Positions 17,586 through 34,578 of a DNA stretch of 50,333 nt are shown piece by piece. The DNA comes from Glycomyces sp. L485. GTDB taxonomy: Bacteria > Actinomycetota > Actinomycetes > Mycobacteriales > Micromonosporaceae. The position numbers and the translations under genes are program-made. The notes beneath the pieces are model-generated. The model was not told the DNA's origin. It ran no database searches and saw nothing but the letters and a program-made list of their open reading frames with translations. The number at the start of each line of letters is the position of its first letter. The stretch's first letter is position 1. The stretch covers positions 1-50,333 of the forward strand of contig NZ_JAKZEW010000033.1 of assembly GCF_022548875.1 (NCBI RefSeq). Reading direction: 5' to 3'.

Positions 17586-18232
17586 GCCGCGACCTCCTGC
17601 TCGGTCCGGTCAGCGATGAACGCCTCAATGGCGGCTTCGCTGAACACGATGTCCTCGTTGTTGAGCACGTCGTAGGTGTTGACCTGGCCCCAGTCGAGGA
17701 TGTGGACCTCGGGGAGGTTCCGCAGGCTCAGCTGGGCCGTGGACTCGTCGCGGGCCAGTACCACGAGGACCTTCTTGCCCTCGGTGTTGGCCGCCAGAGC
17801 CGCCTTGGCGTCCTTCGTCTTCGGGGAGTCCCCGTCGATGAAGGAGGAGACGACGTGCACGTTGCCGCCGCGCACCCGGTCGGTGAGAGCGCCGGCCAGG
17901 GCCGCCGCCTTCATCTTGCGGGGCGTGCGCTCGGCGAACGACCGCGGCTTGGGGCCGTGGACGACGCCGCCGCCGGCGAACTGCGGGGCGCGGATCGAGC
18001 CCTGGCGGGCGCGACCGGTGCCCTTCTGGCGGTACGGCTTCCTGCCGCCGCCGCGGACCTCTGCGCGGGTCTTGGTGTTCGCCGAGCCGGAACGCGCGGC
18101 AGCGAGCTGCGCGGTCACGACCTGGTGCATGAGCGGGATGTTCGGCTCGACGTCGAAGATCGACGCCGGGAGCTCGATGGTCTTCCCGGTCTCTTTGCCA
18201 GCGGCGTCTTTGACTTTGATTTCAAGGCTCAT
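17582..18232 (-). CDS. rplD: 50S ribosomal protein L4 (uL4)
   Basis: This is a 216-residue protein with the tunnel-lining loop around [20 protein letters not shown]. In E. coli L4 also represses its own S10 operon by binding the leader; whether that happens here is unknown. It lies two bases after rplC. Confidence 0.97.
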   Translation of the reverse strand: MSLEIKVKDAAGKETGKTIELPASIFDVEPNIPLMHQVVTAQLAAARSGSANTKTRAEVRGGGRKPYRQKGTGRARQGSIRAPQFAGGGVVHGPKPRSFAERTPRKMKAAALAGALTDRVRGGNVHVVSSFIDGDSPKTKDAKAALAANTEGKKVLVVLARDESTAQLSLRNLPEVHILDWGQVNTYDVLNNEDIVFSEAAIEAFIADRTEQEVAA

Positions 18233-18234
18233 TG

Positions 18235-18882
18235 CTAGGCCACCTGCTTCACTGCGCTGCGGACGAGCACCAGGCCGTTCTTCGGGCCGGGGACGGCGCC
18301 CACGATGAGCAGGAGCCCGCGCTCGGCGTCGACCGCCTGGATGCGCAGGTTCTGCGTCGTGTGGCGGTTGCCGCCCATACGGCCGGCCATGCGCATGCCC
18401 TTGAACACGCGGCCCGGCGTGGCGCAGCCGCCGATCGAACCGGGGGCACGGTGGACCTTGTGCGCACCGTGGCTGGCGCCGAGGCCGCCGAAGCCGTGAC
18501 GCTTCATGACGCCGGCGAAGCCCTTGCCCTTGGTGGTGCCGGTGACGTCGACCAGGTCGCCCGCCTCGAAGATCGAGGCCTCGACGGTCTGGCCGAGCTC
18601 GTAGTCGGCGGCATCCGAAGTGCGCAGTTCGACGAGGTGGCGACGCGGAGCGACGCCCGCCTTCTCGAAGTGGCCCTGAATCGGCTTGGTGACGTTCTTG
18701 AGTTTGACGTCGCCGAAGCCCAGCTGCACAGCCGAGTAGCCGTCGACGTCCGGTTTACGAATCTGGGATATGACGTTCGGCCCGGCCTGCACCACGGTGA
18801 CGGGAACGGCGCGGCCGTTCTCGTCCCAAACCTGGGTCATGCCGAGCTTGGTGCCCAGGATTCCCTTGATCTGCCTGTCCAT
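18235..18882 (-). CDS. rplC: 50S ribosomal protein L3 (uL3)
   Basis: This 215-residue protein has the typical [17 protein letters not shown] start and the conserved loop [13 protein letters not shown] (its Gln/His tip contacts the peptidyl-transferase centre). It follows rpsJ by eight bases with an AGGGGC ribosome binding site. Confidence 0.97.
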   Translation of the reverse strand: MDRQIKGILGTKLGMTQVWDENGRAVPVTVVQAGPNVISQIRKPDVDGYSAVQLGFGDVKLKNVTKPIQGHFEKAGVAPRRHLVELRTSDAADYELGQTVEASIFEAGDLVDVTGTTKGKGFAGVMKRHGFGGLGASHGAHKVHRAPGSIGGCATPGRVFKGMRMAGRMGGNRHTTQNLRIQAVDAERGLLLIVGAVPGPKNGLVLVRSAVKQVA

Positions 18883-18890
18883 TGGTGCCC

Positions 18891-19199
18891 CTACAGCTTG
18901 ATCTCGATGTCGACACCCGCCGGCAGGTCGAGGCGCATCAACGAGTCGACCGTCTTCGGGGTCGGGTCGAGGATGTCGATGAGGCGCTTGTGCGTGCGCA
19001 TCTCGAAGTGCTCGCGCGAGTCCTTGTACTTGTGCGGCGACCGGATAACACAGAAACGGTTGATCTCAGTCGGCAGCGGCACCGGCCCCGAGATGGCAGC
19101 CCCGGTCCGGGTGACCGTCTCCACGATCTTGCGGGCCGAGGAGTCCACGACCTCGTGGTCGTAGGCTTTCAGCCTGATGCGGATCTTCTGTCCCGCCAT
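18891..19199 (-). CDS. rpsJ: 30S ribosomal protein S10 (uS10, NusE)
   Basis: This 102-residue first gene of the S10 operon is also the NusE partner of NusG in antitermination; nusG is in this window. It has typical segments [14 protein letters not shown] and [19 protein letters not shown]. The ribosome binding site AAGGA lies seven bases before the ATG. A leader of about 225 bases and a promoter candidate precede it. Confidence 0.98.
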   Translation of the reverse strand: MAGQKIRIRLKAYDHEVVDSSARKIVETVTRTGAAISGPVPLPTEINRFCVIRSPHKYKDSREHFEMRTHKRLIDILDPTPKTVDSLMRLDLPAGVDIEIKL

Positions 19200-19276
19200 G
19201 GTTCCTTACCTAACGTAAATTGGCTGTTGAGACCGCTCCACGCGGTCGGGCGTGTCGCGAGCTTCAGACGGAGTTG

Positions 19277-19296
19277 GACACAGGAGTTCCCGTGTC
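19277..19296 (-). promoter_or_regulatory. Hairpin in the S10 operon leader
   Basis: On the minus strand an 8-base-pair stem (one G-U pair) closes a four-base loop, about 80 bases upstream of rpsJ. It is a candidate structural element for feedback control of the S10 operon, but I see no specific match to the E. coli L4 target. Confidence 0.35.
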
Positions 19297-19431
19297 TTGA
19301 GGTCTTGGCTCGCCCGCCTGCCCGCCGTGAACGGTCCCTCTCGGCGCCTGGTGGTGCCTACTTGGGCCCGCGGGCCGGGCGTGAGCATCAGGGGTCCGAC
19401 TGGGCACGCCCGATGCAAACGCAACCTCCCT

Positions 19432-19461
19432 ATTATGCAGGTCCCCGCACTCGCCCGGTAA
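19432..19461 (-). promoter_or_regulatory. Promoter candidate for the S10 operon
   Basis: The minus strand has CATAAT as a -10 with TTACCG 18 bases upstream. It lies after the tuf terminator-like hairpin, giving a leader of about 225 bases. The -10 is good; the -35 is poor. Confidence 0.4.
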
Positions 19462-19507
19462 GGCGGGGCGGAGACAGTGGGGCAGGTTACGCGTATGGAG
19501 CTGTAAC

Positions 19508-19577
19508 GCAAAAGGACCGGGGAGACCCTGTGCCGATTCAAGGCTAGATGACATCGCCTCGGCGGGGCCTCCCCGGT
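19508..19577 (-). terminator. Terminator-like structure after tuf
   Basis: Nine-base arms ACCGGGGAG and CTCCCCGGT on the minus strand enclose a long loop of about 44 bases. The downstream arm is followed by CCTTTTGCG. The long loop is unusual for an intrinsic terminator, though its position just after the tuf stop and the T-run support the call. Confidence 0.5.
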
Positions 19578-19585
19578 ACTCGGTG

Positions 19586-20779
<1,194 letters not shown>

Positions 20780-20870
20780 TTCGTCCTCCTGTGGACTGAA
20801 TAAATCTGGATTGACTTAACTGACCCATTGCGTCGCGGATGCCCCGCCGGCAACAGGTGGGTTCACGGGC

Positions 20871-20892
20871 GGGAGGGCAGGCTTGCCCTCCC
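20871..20892 (-). terminator. Hairpin in the fusA-tuf spacer
   Basis: A perfect 9-base stem with a four-base loop starts eight bases after the fusA stop on the minus strand. There is no T-run. It may attenuate or process the transcript between fusA and tuf rather than end it. Confidence 0.4.
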
Positions 20893-20900
20893 GGTCCCGA

Positions 20901-23006
20901 TTACTCGCCTGTCGCCTTGGCGATGATCTCCTTGGCGACGTTCGCCGGGACTTCGGCGTAGGTGTCGAACTGCATTGAGTAGTTCGCGCGGCCGGCCGTC
21001 TTCGACCTGAGGTCTCCGACGTAGCCGAACATCTCCGACAGCGGCACCTGGGCCTTGACCGTCCGGTCGTTGCCCCGTTCGCCCATCTCCTGGACCATGC
21101 CGCGTCGCGAGTTGATGTCGCCGATGACATCGCCCATCGATTCCTCAGGGCAGATGACCTCGACCGACATCATCGGCTCGAGCAGTACTGGCTTCGCCCG
21201 CTTCGCGGCCTCCTTCAGCACCATCTTGCCTGCGATCTTGAAGGCCATCTCCGAGGAGTCGACCTCGTGGTACTGGCCGTCGGCCAGTTCCAGCTTCACG
21301 CCCACCAGCGGGTAGCCCGCAAGGACGCCGTCCGGAAGCGCGTCCTCCGCGCCGGCCTTGACCGACGGGATGTACTCGCGCGGGATGCGGCCACCGGTGA
21401 CCTGGTCGTCGAAGGCGAAGATCTCGCTCTCGTTCGAGTCCATCTTCAGCGGTTCGAGGTTGACGATGACCCGCGCGAACTGACCGGAACCACCGGTCTG
21501 CTTCTTGTGCAGGTACTCGATCTTCTCGACCCGCTGGGTGATGGTCTCCCGGTAGGCGACCTGCGGCTTGCCGATGTTGGCCTCGACGTTGAACTCCCGC
21601 TTCATGCGGTCGACCAGGATGTCGAGGTGCAGTTCGCCCATGCCGGAGATGATCGTCTGGCCGGAGTCCTCGTCGGTCTGGACCCGGAAGGTCGGGTCTT
21701 CCTCGGCGAGACGCTGGATCGCGGTGGCCAGCTTGTCCTGGTCGGCCTTCGACTTGGGCTCGATGGCCACGTCGATGACCGGCTCGGGGAAGATCATCGA
21801 CTCCAGGATGACCTGGCTTCCGGAGTCCGTCAGCGTGTCACCGGTGGTGGTCTGCTTCAGGCCCTGGATCGCGATGATGTCGCCCGCCTGGGCTTCTCTG
21901 CGCTCTTCACGCTTGTTGGCGTGCATCTGGTAGATCTTGCCGATGCGCTCCTTGCGGCTCTTGGTCGAGTTCATGACCTGAGTGCCGGTCTCGATGGTGC
22001 CCGAGTAGATACGGGCGTAGGTGAGACGACCAAGGTGCTTGTCGGTCTGGATCTTGAACGCCAACGCGCTGAAGGGCTCGGTGACGTCCGGGTGACGCTC
22101 GGCCGGGGTCTCGTTGTCGAGGAGGGTCCCCTGGATGGCCGGGATGTCGAGCGGAGAAGGCAGGTAGTCGACCACCGCGTCGAGCAGCGGCTGCACGCCC
22201 TTGTTCTTGAAAGCCGTGCCGCACAGCACCGGGTTGATCTGGTTCGCGATGGTGCCCTTGCGGATCGCGGCCCTGACCTCCGCTGCGGTGATCTCTTCGC
22301 CCTCGAGGAACTTCTCGGCGAAGTCGTCGTCGCAGTCGGCGAGGGTCTCCAGGAGCTTCTCGCGGTATTCCTCGGCCTGCTCGGCCAGGTCCGCGGGGAT
22401 CTCCTCGGTCTCGTAGCTCTCGCCGAGACCGGTCTCGCCGCGCCACACCTTGGCGTTCATCTCGACCAGGTCGACGACGCCGATGAAGTCGGACTCGTTC
22501 CCGATCGGGAGCTGGATCACCGCGACATTGGAGTTGAGGCGGTCGGTCATCATCTCGACGCAGCGGAAGAAGTTCGCGCCGGTGCGGTCGAGCTTGTTGA
22601 CGAAGCACATGCGCGGAACGCTGTACTTGTCGGCCTGACGCCAGACGTTCTCGGTCTGCGGCTCCACACCCGCGACACCGTCGTAGACGGCGATCGCCGA
22701 GTCCAGAACACGCAGGGACCGCTCGACCTCGACCGTGAAGTCGACGTGGCCGGGCGTGTCGATGATCTGGATGATGTGGTCGTCCCACTCGCACTTGGTA
22801 GCAGCGGAGGTGATGGTGATGCCCCGCTCCTGCTCCTGCTCCATCCAGTCCATGGTCGCCGCGCCGTCGTGGACCTCACCGATCTTGTGCGAGACACCCG
22901 TGTAGTACAGGATGCGCTCGGTGGTGGTGGTCTTGCCGGCGTCGATGTGGGCCATGATGCCGATGTTGCGGAGCTTGGCCAGGGCCTCGTTCGCTTTATT
23001 AGCCAC
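20901..23006 (-). CDS. fusA: Elongation factor G
   Basis: This is a 701-residue translocation GTPase with P-loop AHIDAGKT (19-26), [12 protein letters not shown] and the five-domain EF-G layout of normal length. It starts at GTG with AGAGAAGG upstream, 21 bases after rpsG. It is probably co-transcribed with rpsL and rpsG. Confidence 0.99.
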   Translation of the reverse strand: MANKANEALAKLRNIGIMAHIDAGKTTTTERILYYTGVSHKIGEVHDGAATMDWMEQEQERGITITSAATKCEWDDHIIQIIDTPGHVDFTVEVERSLRVLDSAIAVYDGVAGVEPQTENVWRQADKYSVPRMCFVNKLDRTGANFFRCVEMMTDRLNSNVAVIQLPIGNESDFIGVVDLVEMNAKVWRGETGLGESYETEEIPADLAEQAEEYREKLLETLADCDDDFAEKFLEGEEITAAEVRAAIRKGTIANQINPVLCGTAFKNKGVQPLLDAVVDYLPSPLDIPAIQGTLLDNETPAERHPDVTEPFSALAFKIQTDKHLGRLTYARIYSGTIETGTQVMNSTKSRKERIGKIYQMHANKREERREAQAGDIIAIQGLKQTTTGDTLTDSGSQVILESMIFPEPVIDVAIEPKSKADQDKLATAIQRLAEEDPTFRVQTDEDSGQTIISGMGELHLDILVDRMKREFNVEANIGKPQVAYRETITQRVEKIEYLHKKQTGGSGQFARVIVNLEPLKMDSNESEIFAFDDQVTGGRIPREYIPSVKAGAEDALPDGVLAGYPLVGVKLELADGQYHEVDSSEMAFKIAGKMVLKEAAKRAKPVLLEPMMSVEVICPEESMGDVIGDINSRRGMVQEMGERGNDRTVKAQVPLSEMFGYVGDLRSKTAGRANYSMQFDTYAEVPANVAKEIIAKATGE

Positions 23007-23027
23007 GATTGCCTTCTCTTGAGGTCA

Positions 23028-23498
23028 CTACCAGCGGTAGTGGGCGAATGCCTTGTTGGAATCGGCCATCTTGTGAGTGTCCTCGCGCTTCTTCACCGCG
23101 GCGCCGAGGCCGTTGGAGGCGTCGAGGATCTCGTTGGTGAGCCGCTCGACCATGGTCTTCTCGCGGCGGTCGCGCGAGAAGCCGACCAGCCAGCGCAGGC
23201 CCAGGGTCGTAGCGCGCTGCGGACGGACGTCGACCGGGACCTGGTAGGTCGCGCCGCCGACTCGGCGGGAGCGAACTTCCAGGGTGGGCTTGACGTTGTC
23301 CAGGGCGCGCTTGAGCACGACCACGGGATCCTGGTCGGCCTTCTGGCGGCAGTTCTCGAGGGCTTCGTAGACGATGCGCTCGGCGAGGCGGCGCTTGCCG
23401 TCCTTGAGGACCTTGTTGATGAGCTGGGTGACGAGCACCGAGTTGTACACCGGGTCGGCGGTAAGCGGCCGGCGCGGCGCGGGACCTTTACGCGGCAT
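23028..23498 (-). CDS. rpsG: 30S ribosomal protein S7 (uS7)
   Basis: This 156-residue protein nucleates the 30S head. It has typical [27 protein letters not shown] and the C-terminal [15 protein letters not shown]. The ribosome binding site AAGGAG lies across the rpsL stop, three bases before the ATG, indicating coupling to rpsL. Confidence 0.98.
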   Translation of the reverse strand: MPRKGPAPRRPLTADPVYNSVLVTQLINKVLKDGKRRLAERIVYEALENCRQKADQDPVVVLKRALDNVKPTLEVRSRRVGGATYQVPVDVRPQRATTLGLRWLVGFSRDRREKTMVERLTNEILDASNGLGAAVKKREDTHKMADSNKAFAHYRW

Positions 23499-23501
23499 GG
23501 C

Positions 23502-23873
23502 TTACTTCTCCTTCTTAGCGCCGTAGCGGCTGCGGGCCTGCTTGCGGTCGCGGACACCCTGCGTGTCGAGCGCGCCGCGGATGATCTTGTATCGGACACC
23601 GGGGAGGTCGCGGACACGACCGCCGCGCACGAGCACGATGGAGTGCTCCTGGAGGTTGTGGCCCACACCCGGGATGTAGGCGGTGACCTCGGTGCCGTTC
23701 ATGAGCCGGACGCGGGCGACCTTGCGCATCGCCGAGTTCGGCTTCTTGGGCGTGGTGGTGTACACGCGCGTGCAGACACCGCGCGCCTGCGGGCTGCCCT
23801 TCAGCGCGGGCGTCTTGTTCTTGCTGGCCTTGGCCTTGCGGCCTTTGCGGACCAGCTGCTGGATGGTTGGCAC
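23502..23873 (-). CDS. rpsL: 30S ribosomal protein S12 (uS12) with Arg88
   Basis: This 123-residue decoding-centre protein starts at GTG with GAAAGGGG upstream. The loops that touch the decoding site are [11 protein letters not shown] (Lys43 intact) and [11 protein letters not shown]. At position 88 the sequence is GGRVRDLPG, with Arg (CGC codon at 23610-23612) where Lys is the standard residue. In Mycobacterium tuberculosis, Lys88Arg (E. coli Lys87Arg) confers streptomycin resistance. Whether Arg88 is a normal feature of this lineage cannot be told here. Confidence 0.97.
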   Translation of the reverse strand: MPTIQQLVRKGRKAKASKNKTPALKGSPQARGVCTRVYTTTPKKPNSAMRKVARVRLMNGTEVTAYIPGVGHNLQEHSIVLVRGGRVRDLPGVRYKIIRGALDTQGVRDRKQARSRYGAKKEK

Positions 23874-23938
23874 TGAGCCAGACCCCTTTCAGCAGTGTGA
23901 CGGTTGCGTATTCCTGTCTTGGCGGCGCCATCTGAAAG

Positions 23939-23956
23939 CCTGCTCAGAAGAGCAGG
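23939..23956 (-). promoter_or_regulatory. Hairpin in the rpsL leader
   Basis: The perfect 7-base stem CCTGCTC / GAGCAGG with a four-base loop lies about 65 bases upstream of the rpsL start. On the minus strand it is followed by CTTTCAG. It could be a weak attenuator or a structural leader element. Confidence 0.4.
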
Positions 23957-24109
23957 TTCCCGGCCCCCGCGTTCGGGCGTGTCGCGTCTCTCCGGACCCA
24001 TACCAGTCCTTTGGGCAAAGCGAACTTCGCCGTTCTGGCTGGTTCAGACGCGTTCGTGAGGTCACTCGGCGAAGCCTGCGAGCCGATGACCGGCTCGAGC
24101 CAAGCGAGA

Positions 24110-24124
24110 CTGACTATAGGAGTC
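24110..24124. promoter_or_regulatory. Inverted repeat overlapping a second promoter-like element
   Basis: A 5-5-5 inverted repeat (TGACT-TATAG/CCTAT-AGTCA) overlaps TTGACT and TATAGT hexamers on the minus strand. It may be an internal rpsL promoter with an operator. It is short, so chance is possible. Confidence 0.25.
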
Positions 24125-24302
24125 AATATTCACGAAGCCCCCAGTGCGAGGGTGTGCGTGCCGATGACGCCAGGCGGGGCGGCCTAATGAGGGCCTTGCC
24201 GCCTTGCAGGCACGCAACCTGGCCTGGCTCTCACGGGGACCGAGCTGCCGGAGTAGACAGGGCCACCATGCCGCTCAAAGCGGTGTCCAGGCGCAAGGGA
24301 GA

Positions 24303-24331
24303 AGCCTACCTAGCCTAACGAACTGCGTCAA
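24303..24331 (-). promoter_or_regulatory. Promoter candidate of the rpsL-rpsG-fusA-tuf operon
   Basis: On the minus strand TTGACG and TAGGCT are separated by exactly 17 bases. This fits the actinobacterial housekeeping consensus well. It lies about 430 bases upstream of rpsL and just after the small membrane-protein gene on the same strand. Confidence 0.6.
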
Positions 24332-24495
24332 AGCCGATTTCGGCCCCAATGCATCCGTGTTCAGAGTCACGGAGTGCGGGACAGGCGAAGGGCAGTGGCA
24401 TTGTTCGTTCGATGCGGTAGACACACCGTGTCCTATCGTAGCTCGCCGAACGCAGGTGGATCGAGGGGGCCGCCCCGTCGCGGGGGTATCCCGCC

Positions 24496-24867
24496 TCACT
24501 GCCCGGGCGAGCGCGCGGCGAAATCGCCCCCGTAGGTCGGCTCCCCCGCCGAGCGGGCCGCCTCGATGACCCAGACCAGCACGATCGCGATGACAACGGC
24601 GGCGGCGATTCCGAGGGCGATCCAGGCCAGCCGCCGTATGCGGGGCAGTTTCCCGGCCCCGAGGAGGAAGCCTTCGGAGGCCCGGATGTCGGCCTCGGCC
24701 TGTCGGGCGAGCATGAGCGCGATGAGAGCCGGGACGGCGCCGCCGACGAACGGGGCGAACGCGACCGAAAGGACCGCGAGCGTCATTGCCGCGACCACCT
24801 TGGTCGACTCGACCGGGTCCGGATCATCGGGGTGGCGGACCCCGCCTCCCTGCTGCACTTCGATCAC
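24496..24867 (-). CDS. Small membrane protein of unknown function
   Basis: This 123-residue protein has a GTG start and three hydrophobic segments: two in a hairpin at about residues 24-56, including MTLAVLSVAFAPFVGGAVPA, and one at about 80-105. A basic loop (KLPRIRRLA) precedes the last span. The layout resembles the DUF4190-type small membrane proteins common in actinomycetes, but I cannot assign a function. It is the only gene between the vapBC insertion and the rpsL promoter on the minus strand. Confidence 0.65.
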   Translation of the reverse strand: MIEVQQGGGVRHPDDPDPVESTKVVAAMTLAVLSVAFAPFVGGAVPALIALMLARQAEADIRASEGFLLGAGKLPRIRRLAWIALGIAAAVVIAIVLVWVIEAARSAGEPTYGGDFAARSPGQ

Positions 24868-24933
24868 CGGCCCATCCTATTCGCCTGGCACCTCACAGTC
24901 CCCGGGCCCACGGTCCCGGTCGAGGTTGGAAAA

Positions 24934-24956
24934 GTTCTTCCAGGCTATGGAAGAAC
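24934..24956. repeat. Perfect 9-5-9 inverted repeat
   Basis: GTTCTTCCA and TGGAAGAAC enclose five bases. The element lies in the roughly 260-base spacer between the divergent membrane-protein gene and vapB, nearer to the former. It is a candidate operator or processing site. No T-run follows on either strand. Confidence 0.6.
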
Positions 24957-25136
24957 CCGCCTCGGTTCCGCTCCCCGGACTTCCCGCGAGTCGCCATCGC
25001 GCTCCGGCGGCGGTTCGTCGTTCGCACGGTTTACGAATCGGACAGGATTCTCGGCTCGAACGACATCCCCTGATGGAAGACCGATGCACTTCGAATCAGT
25101 GTACGGCTATATGGTTCCCGAGGTATGGTTGCCAAT

Positions 25137-25382
25137 ATGAAGACGACGGTCGTGATCGCAGATGCCCTGCTCGAAGAGGCGAAGGAACACGCACGCAACG
25201 AAGGCACCACTCTCAGAGCGCTGATCGAGGAAGGACTTCGCGTCATCCTCGCCAAGCCGGGGAGCGGCAAGTCGGGCTACACCTTGCCCGACTTCAGTTT
25301 TCAGGGCAACGGACTGCAACAGCATCTCGAAGGCGCCGACTGGGAGACGATCAAGACGTTCGCGCGGGAGGAACGCCTGTGA
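25137..25382 (+). CDS. vapB: VapB-type antitoxin
   Basis: This 81-residue protein has the ribbon-helix-helix start MKTTVVIADALLEEAKEHAR, typical of VapB antitoxins that bind DNA as dimers, and a C-terminal region (DWETIKTFAREERL) expected to wrap the toxin. An ATG four codons earlier is in frame, but it sits only one base after GAGGT; the chosen ATG begins with the family motif. The stop overlaps the vapC start (GTGA), the usual tight coupling. TATATG lies upstream as a weak -10. The pair would autoregulate. Confidence 0.85.
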   Translation: MKTTVVIADALLEEAKEHARNEGTTLRALIEEGLRVILAKPGSGKSGYTLPDFSFQGNGLQQHLEGADWETIKTFAREERL

Positions 25383-25810
25383 TCGCCGTCGACGCGAACA
25401 TCCTGGTCTACGCCCACCGAACCGAAAGCGAGTTCCACTCAACCGCGGCGGAAGTCATTCGAGACTTGAGTGAAGGAAATCGGCTTTGGGCCCTGCCATG
25501 GCCGTGTCTGCATGAGTTCTTCTGCGTGGTCACTCACCCGAAGATCTACGACCCGCCTACACCGGCCGAGCAGGCCATCCACCAGATCGATGCCTGGATC
25601 AGCTCACCAGCGCTGGCGCTGTTCAGCGAAAGCGGAGGATACTGGCCACGCTTGAGGCCCCTGCTCGAAACCGGCAAGGTCCGCGGGTCGATGGTCTACG
25701 ACGCCAAGATCGCCGCGATCTGCATAGAGAACGGCATCGAGGAGTTCTGGACCGTCGACAGGGACTATTCCCGCTTCCCCGGGCTCAAGACACGCAACCC
25801 GCTCCTGTAG
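25379..25810 (+). CDS. vapC: VapC-type PIN-domain ribonuclease toxin
   Basis: This 143-residue PIN nuclease starts at GTG overlapping the vapB stop. The acidic active-site residues are present: Asp5 in AVDANILVYAH, Glu46 in LHEFF, Asp108 in VYDAKIAA and Asp127 in TVDRDYSRF. The toxin therefore looks intact. Family members cut tRNA or rRNA; the target here is unknown. It lies between the rpsL operon and rpoC on the strand opposite to both and converges with rpoC. Confidence 0.88.
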   Translation: MIAVDANILVYAHRTESEFHSTAAEVIRDLSEGNRLWALPWPCLHEFFCVVTHPKIYDPPTPAEQAIHQIDAWISSPALALFSESGGYWPRLRPLLETGKVRGSMVYDAKIAAICIENGIEEFWTVDRDYSRFPGLKTRNPLL

Positions 25811-25849
25811 GCGACCGAGAAGCACCCGCCGCTCCGTGCCTCGACCGCC

Positions 25850-25981
25850 CGACGGCCCCGCCTTCCGTACCCGCTGTGGCAGCTCCAGCAGGTAGGACTC
25901 ATGGTTTTCCCAGCTCTTCGGTTCCGCAACGATCGCTGCTCGAACCTCTCCCGGGGCCTCTCGAATGTGAATCGTCGCCAT
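25850..25981 (-). pseudogene. Eroded FitA/VapB-type antitoxin fragment
   Basis: From the ATG at 25981 on the minus strand the frame reads MATIHIREAPGEVRAAI and, after a short altered stretch, a SYLLELPQR segment. This is the layout of ribbon-helix-helix FitA-type antitoxins (MATIxIRxVPxEVxxAL ... SLxxYLLELL). The frame then turns low-complexity and runs antisense through vapC, with no partner toxin. I read it as a decayed second toxin-antitoxin module. The alternative is a short orphan antitoxin. Confidence 0.45.
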
Positions 25982-26003
25982 GCCCGCGTCTCTGCACGGG
26001 CAT
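25980..26003. promoter_or_regulatory. Palindrome over the antitoxin remnant start
   Basis: ATGCCCG and CGGGCAT form 7-base arms around ten bases, overlapping the ATG of the antitoxin fragment. Such palindromes are typical autoregulatory sites of FitAB/VapBC loci, which supports the reading of the fragment. Confidence 0.4.
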
Positions 26004-26041
26004 ATCGGACCCACCGCCTCGACTACACGCGGATGAGCAGA

Positions 26042-26078
26042 AGAGGGGCCCGCCGCGCTTCGCGCGGCGGGCCCCTCT
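26042..26078 (-). terminator. Terminator of rpoB-rpoC
   Basis: A perfect 17-base stem with a three-base loop lies 36 bases after the rpoC stop. On the minus strand the stem is followed by TCTGCTC rather than a clean T-run. It may serve vapC in the other direction as well. Confidence 0.8.
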
Positions 26079-26113
26079 CGATCAGCCGTCGGGAATCGGC
26101 TTGGGTTCAGCTT

Positions 26114-29998
<3,885 letters not shown>

Positions 29999-30100
29999 TG
30001 AACTCTTCCCTTGTCCCTGATTGCTCAGATGTTGCTGTAAGGATTGGATGAGACGTTGGCGGGGCAGAGCGTCGGTTTCCCGCTCTGCCCTCACTCGACG

Positions 30101-33532
<3,432 letters not shown>

Positions 33533-33655
33533 GATTCGTCCTTCCGAGGACCTGATTGTTACGACGGCCGGCGCGTGCCAGGGTCACGACGAGAGCGGGA
33601 TCGACGAGGACAGCCGGAGGCAGGCACCGGAACATGTGCTCCTATGAGCGCAAAT

Positions 33656-33671
33656 GCTCGATTGATCGAGC
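33656..33671 (-). promoter_or_regulatory. Palindromic hairpin in the rpoB leader
   Basis: GCTCGAT-TG-ATCGAGC lies between the promoter and rpoB, about 70 bases after the predicted start of transcription. It could be an RNA hairpin or a protein site. A short frame with an AGGAG site begins soon after, at 33635, but runs out of frame into rpoB. Confidence 0.35.
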
Positions 33672-33747
33672 GTCGATAGCCTGGGTTTCCCACCGTCCAC
33701 GCCCCTCACCGCGTCAAGAAGGCGTGAAGGAGGCAGCGCAAATTAAT

Positions 33748-33776
33748 AGCTTAGTGTAAGCTTCGGCAACTGTCAA
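33748..33776 (-). promoter_or_regulatory. Promoter of rpoB-rpoC
   Basis: On the minus strand a consensus TTGACA is followed after exactly 17 bases by TAAGCT, in an AT-rich patch. It gives a leader of about 210 bases. This is the best sigma-A-type promoter in the window. Confidence 0.75.
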
Positions 33777-34557
33777 CTCCCCGCCGGGTCAGCGGGGTGT
33801 GCGGTGACGACGATCTCTCCGGCTGCCGAAGCTCCTCCCGACTCAATGTCGTGTCCTTACGGGCCGCGAGGCCCGATCCTGCCAGCGCCTCGCTGGACGG
33901 GCGGTGCCGACGGCGTGCTCCGGATGCTCCACGGGGCCGCCTCGCACTGCACATGCAGACGTTGCGCACGCCACGTTGTGGCGCTTGAGCCACTAGTTTG
34001 CAGGATCAAGTCACACTTCGTCAAGTCAAGCGTCTAATGCGTCGCGGTGCGATGGTTCGCAGGGATCCCAGCTGGCCCTTGCGTGTCGTGATCCGCTCCG
34101 TGTCGGGGCGGTGGAGGCCCAGCGCCGTCGGGAGCGCCGGTGCGGCCTGGACGGCCGCCGGCGACTCCCGAGCGGCCCGCCCGGTGGCGCATGCCGATGG
34201 CCGGTCCGGCGGGCGAAGGGACCTCGTGCCGTCGCCCTCATAACGACGCGGGTTCCATGCGCTGGGTCGGGCAGTGGAGTATCCGGTCGGCGGACGGTCA
34301 AACATGCGGGCGCCGAGCCGTCCCCTCCCCGGCTCGGCGCCACTGCGTTCGCTCGCGGGCCGCGCCTGCCGCGCGGCGCCGCGGAGCTCGCGAGCCGCTG
34401 CGAGGGCTCGCGGGGGCGGGCGCCTGCCGGCATTGCCGCCCGGTGTGCGGGGACGAGGCGCCGCTGCGTCGCCTGTTGCCTCGCGACGCCTGGTCTTCCG
34501 CACACCGGGCCGGTCGGCGGGCCGCGGCGGGCCGCGGCCCGATCGCTCCGCACCTTC

Positions 34558-34578
34558 GGCGGCCGTGGAAAGGCCGCC
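34558..34578. repeat. Perfect 7-7-7 inverted repeat after the lipoprotein gene fragment
   Basis: GGCGGCC-(7)-GGCCGCC lies about 60 bases beyond the stop of the truncated lipoprotein copy on the minus strand. It is a possible terminator for that unit, without a T-run. Confidence 0.4.

Larger units (their letters stand above)
19200..19585 (-). other. tuf-rpsJ spacer: tuf terminator, S10 promoter and leader
   Basis: This stretch of nearly 390 bases holds no gene. On the minus strand it contains, in order, a terminator-like structure after tuf (19508-19577), a promoter candidate (19432-19461) and a GC-rich leader with a palindrome GGCCCGCGGGCC (19365-19376) and a hairpin at 19277-19296. Confidence 0.6.
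23874..24495 (-). other. Leader and promoter region of the rpsL operon
   Basis: This stretch of about 620 bases has no convincing gene on either strand. On the minus strand it contains a sigma-A-type promoter (24303-24331), a leader of about 420 bases, a 15-base inverted repeat (24110-24124) and a perfect hairpin close to rpsL (23939-23956). Short open frames exist but lack family resemblance or ribosome binding sites. Confidence 0.55.
25811..26113. other. vapC-rpoC spacer with antitoxin remnant and rpoC terminator
   Basis: This 303-base region between convergent vapC and rpoC contains a minus-strand remnant of an antitoxin gene (25850-25981), a palindrome over its start (25980-26003) and the rpoC terminator (26042-26078). 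No intact gene is present. Confidence 0.6.

Noticed and set aside
23944-24126. 60-codon minus-strand frame in the rpsL leader
   Set aside because: It would start at a TTG inside a promoter-like palindrome, has no ribosome binding site and resembles no protein family.
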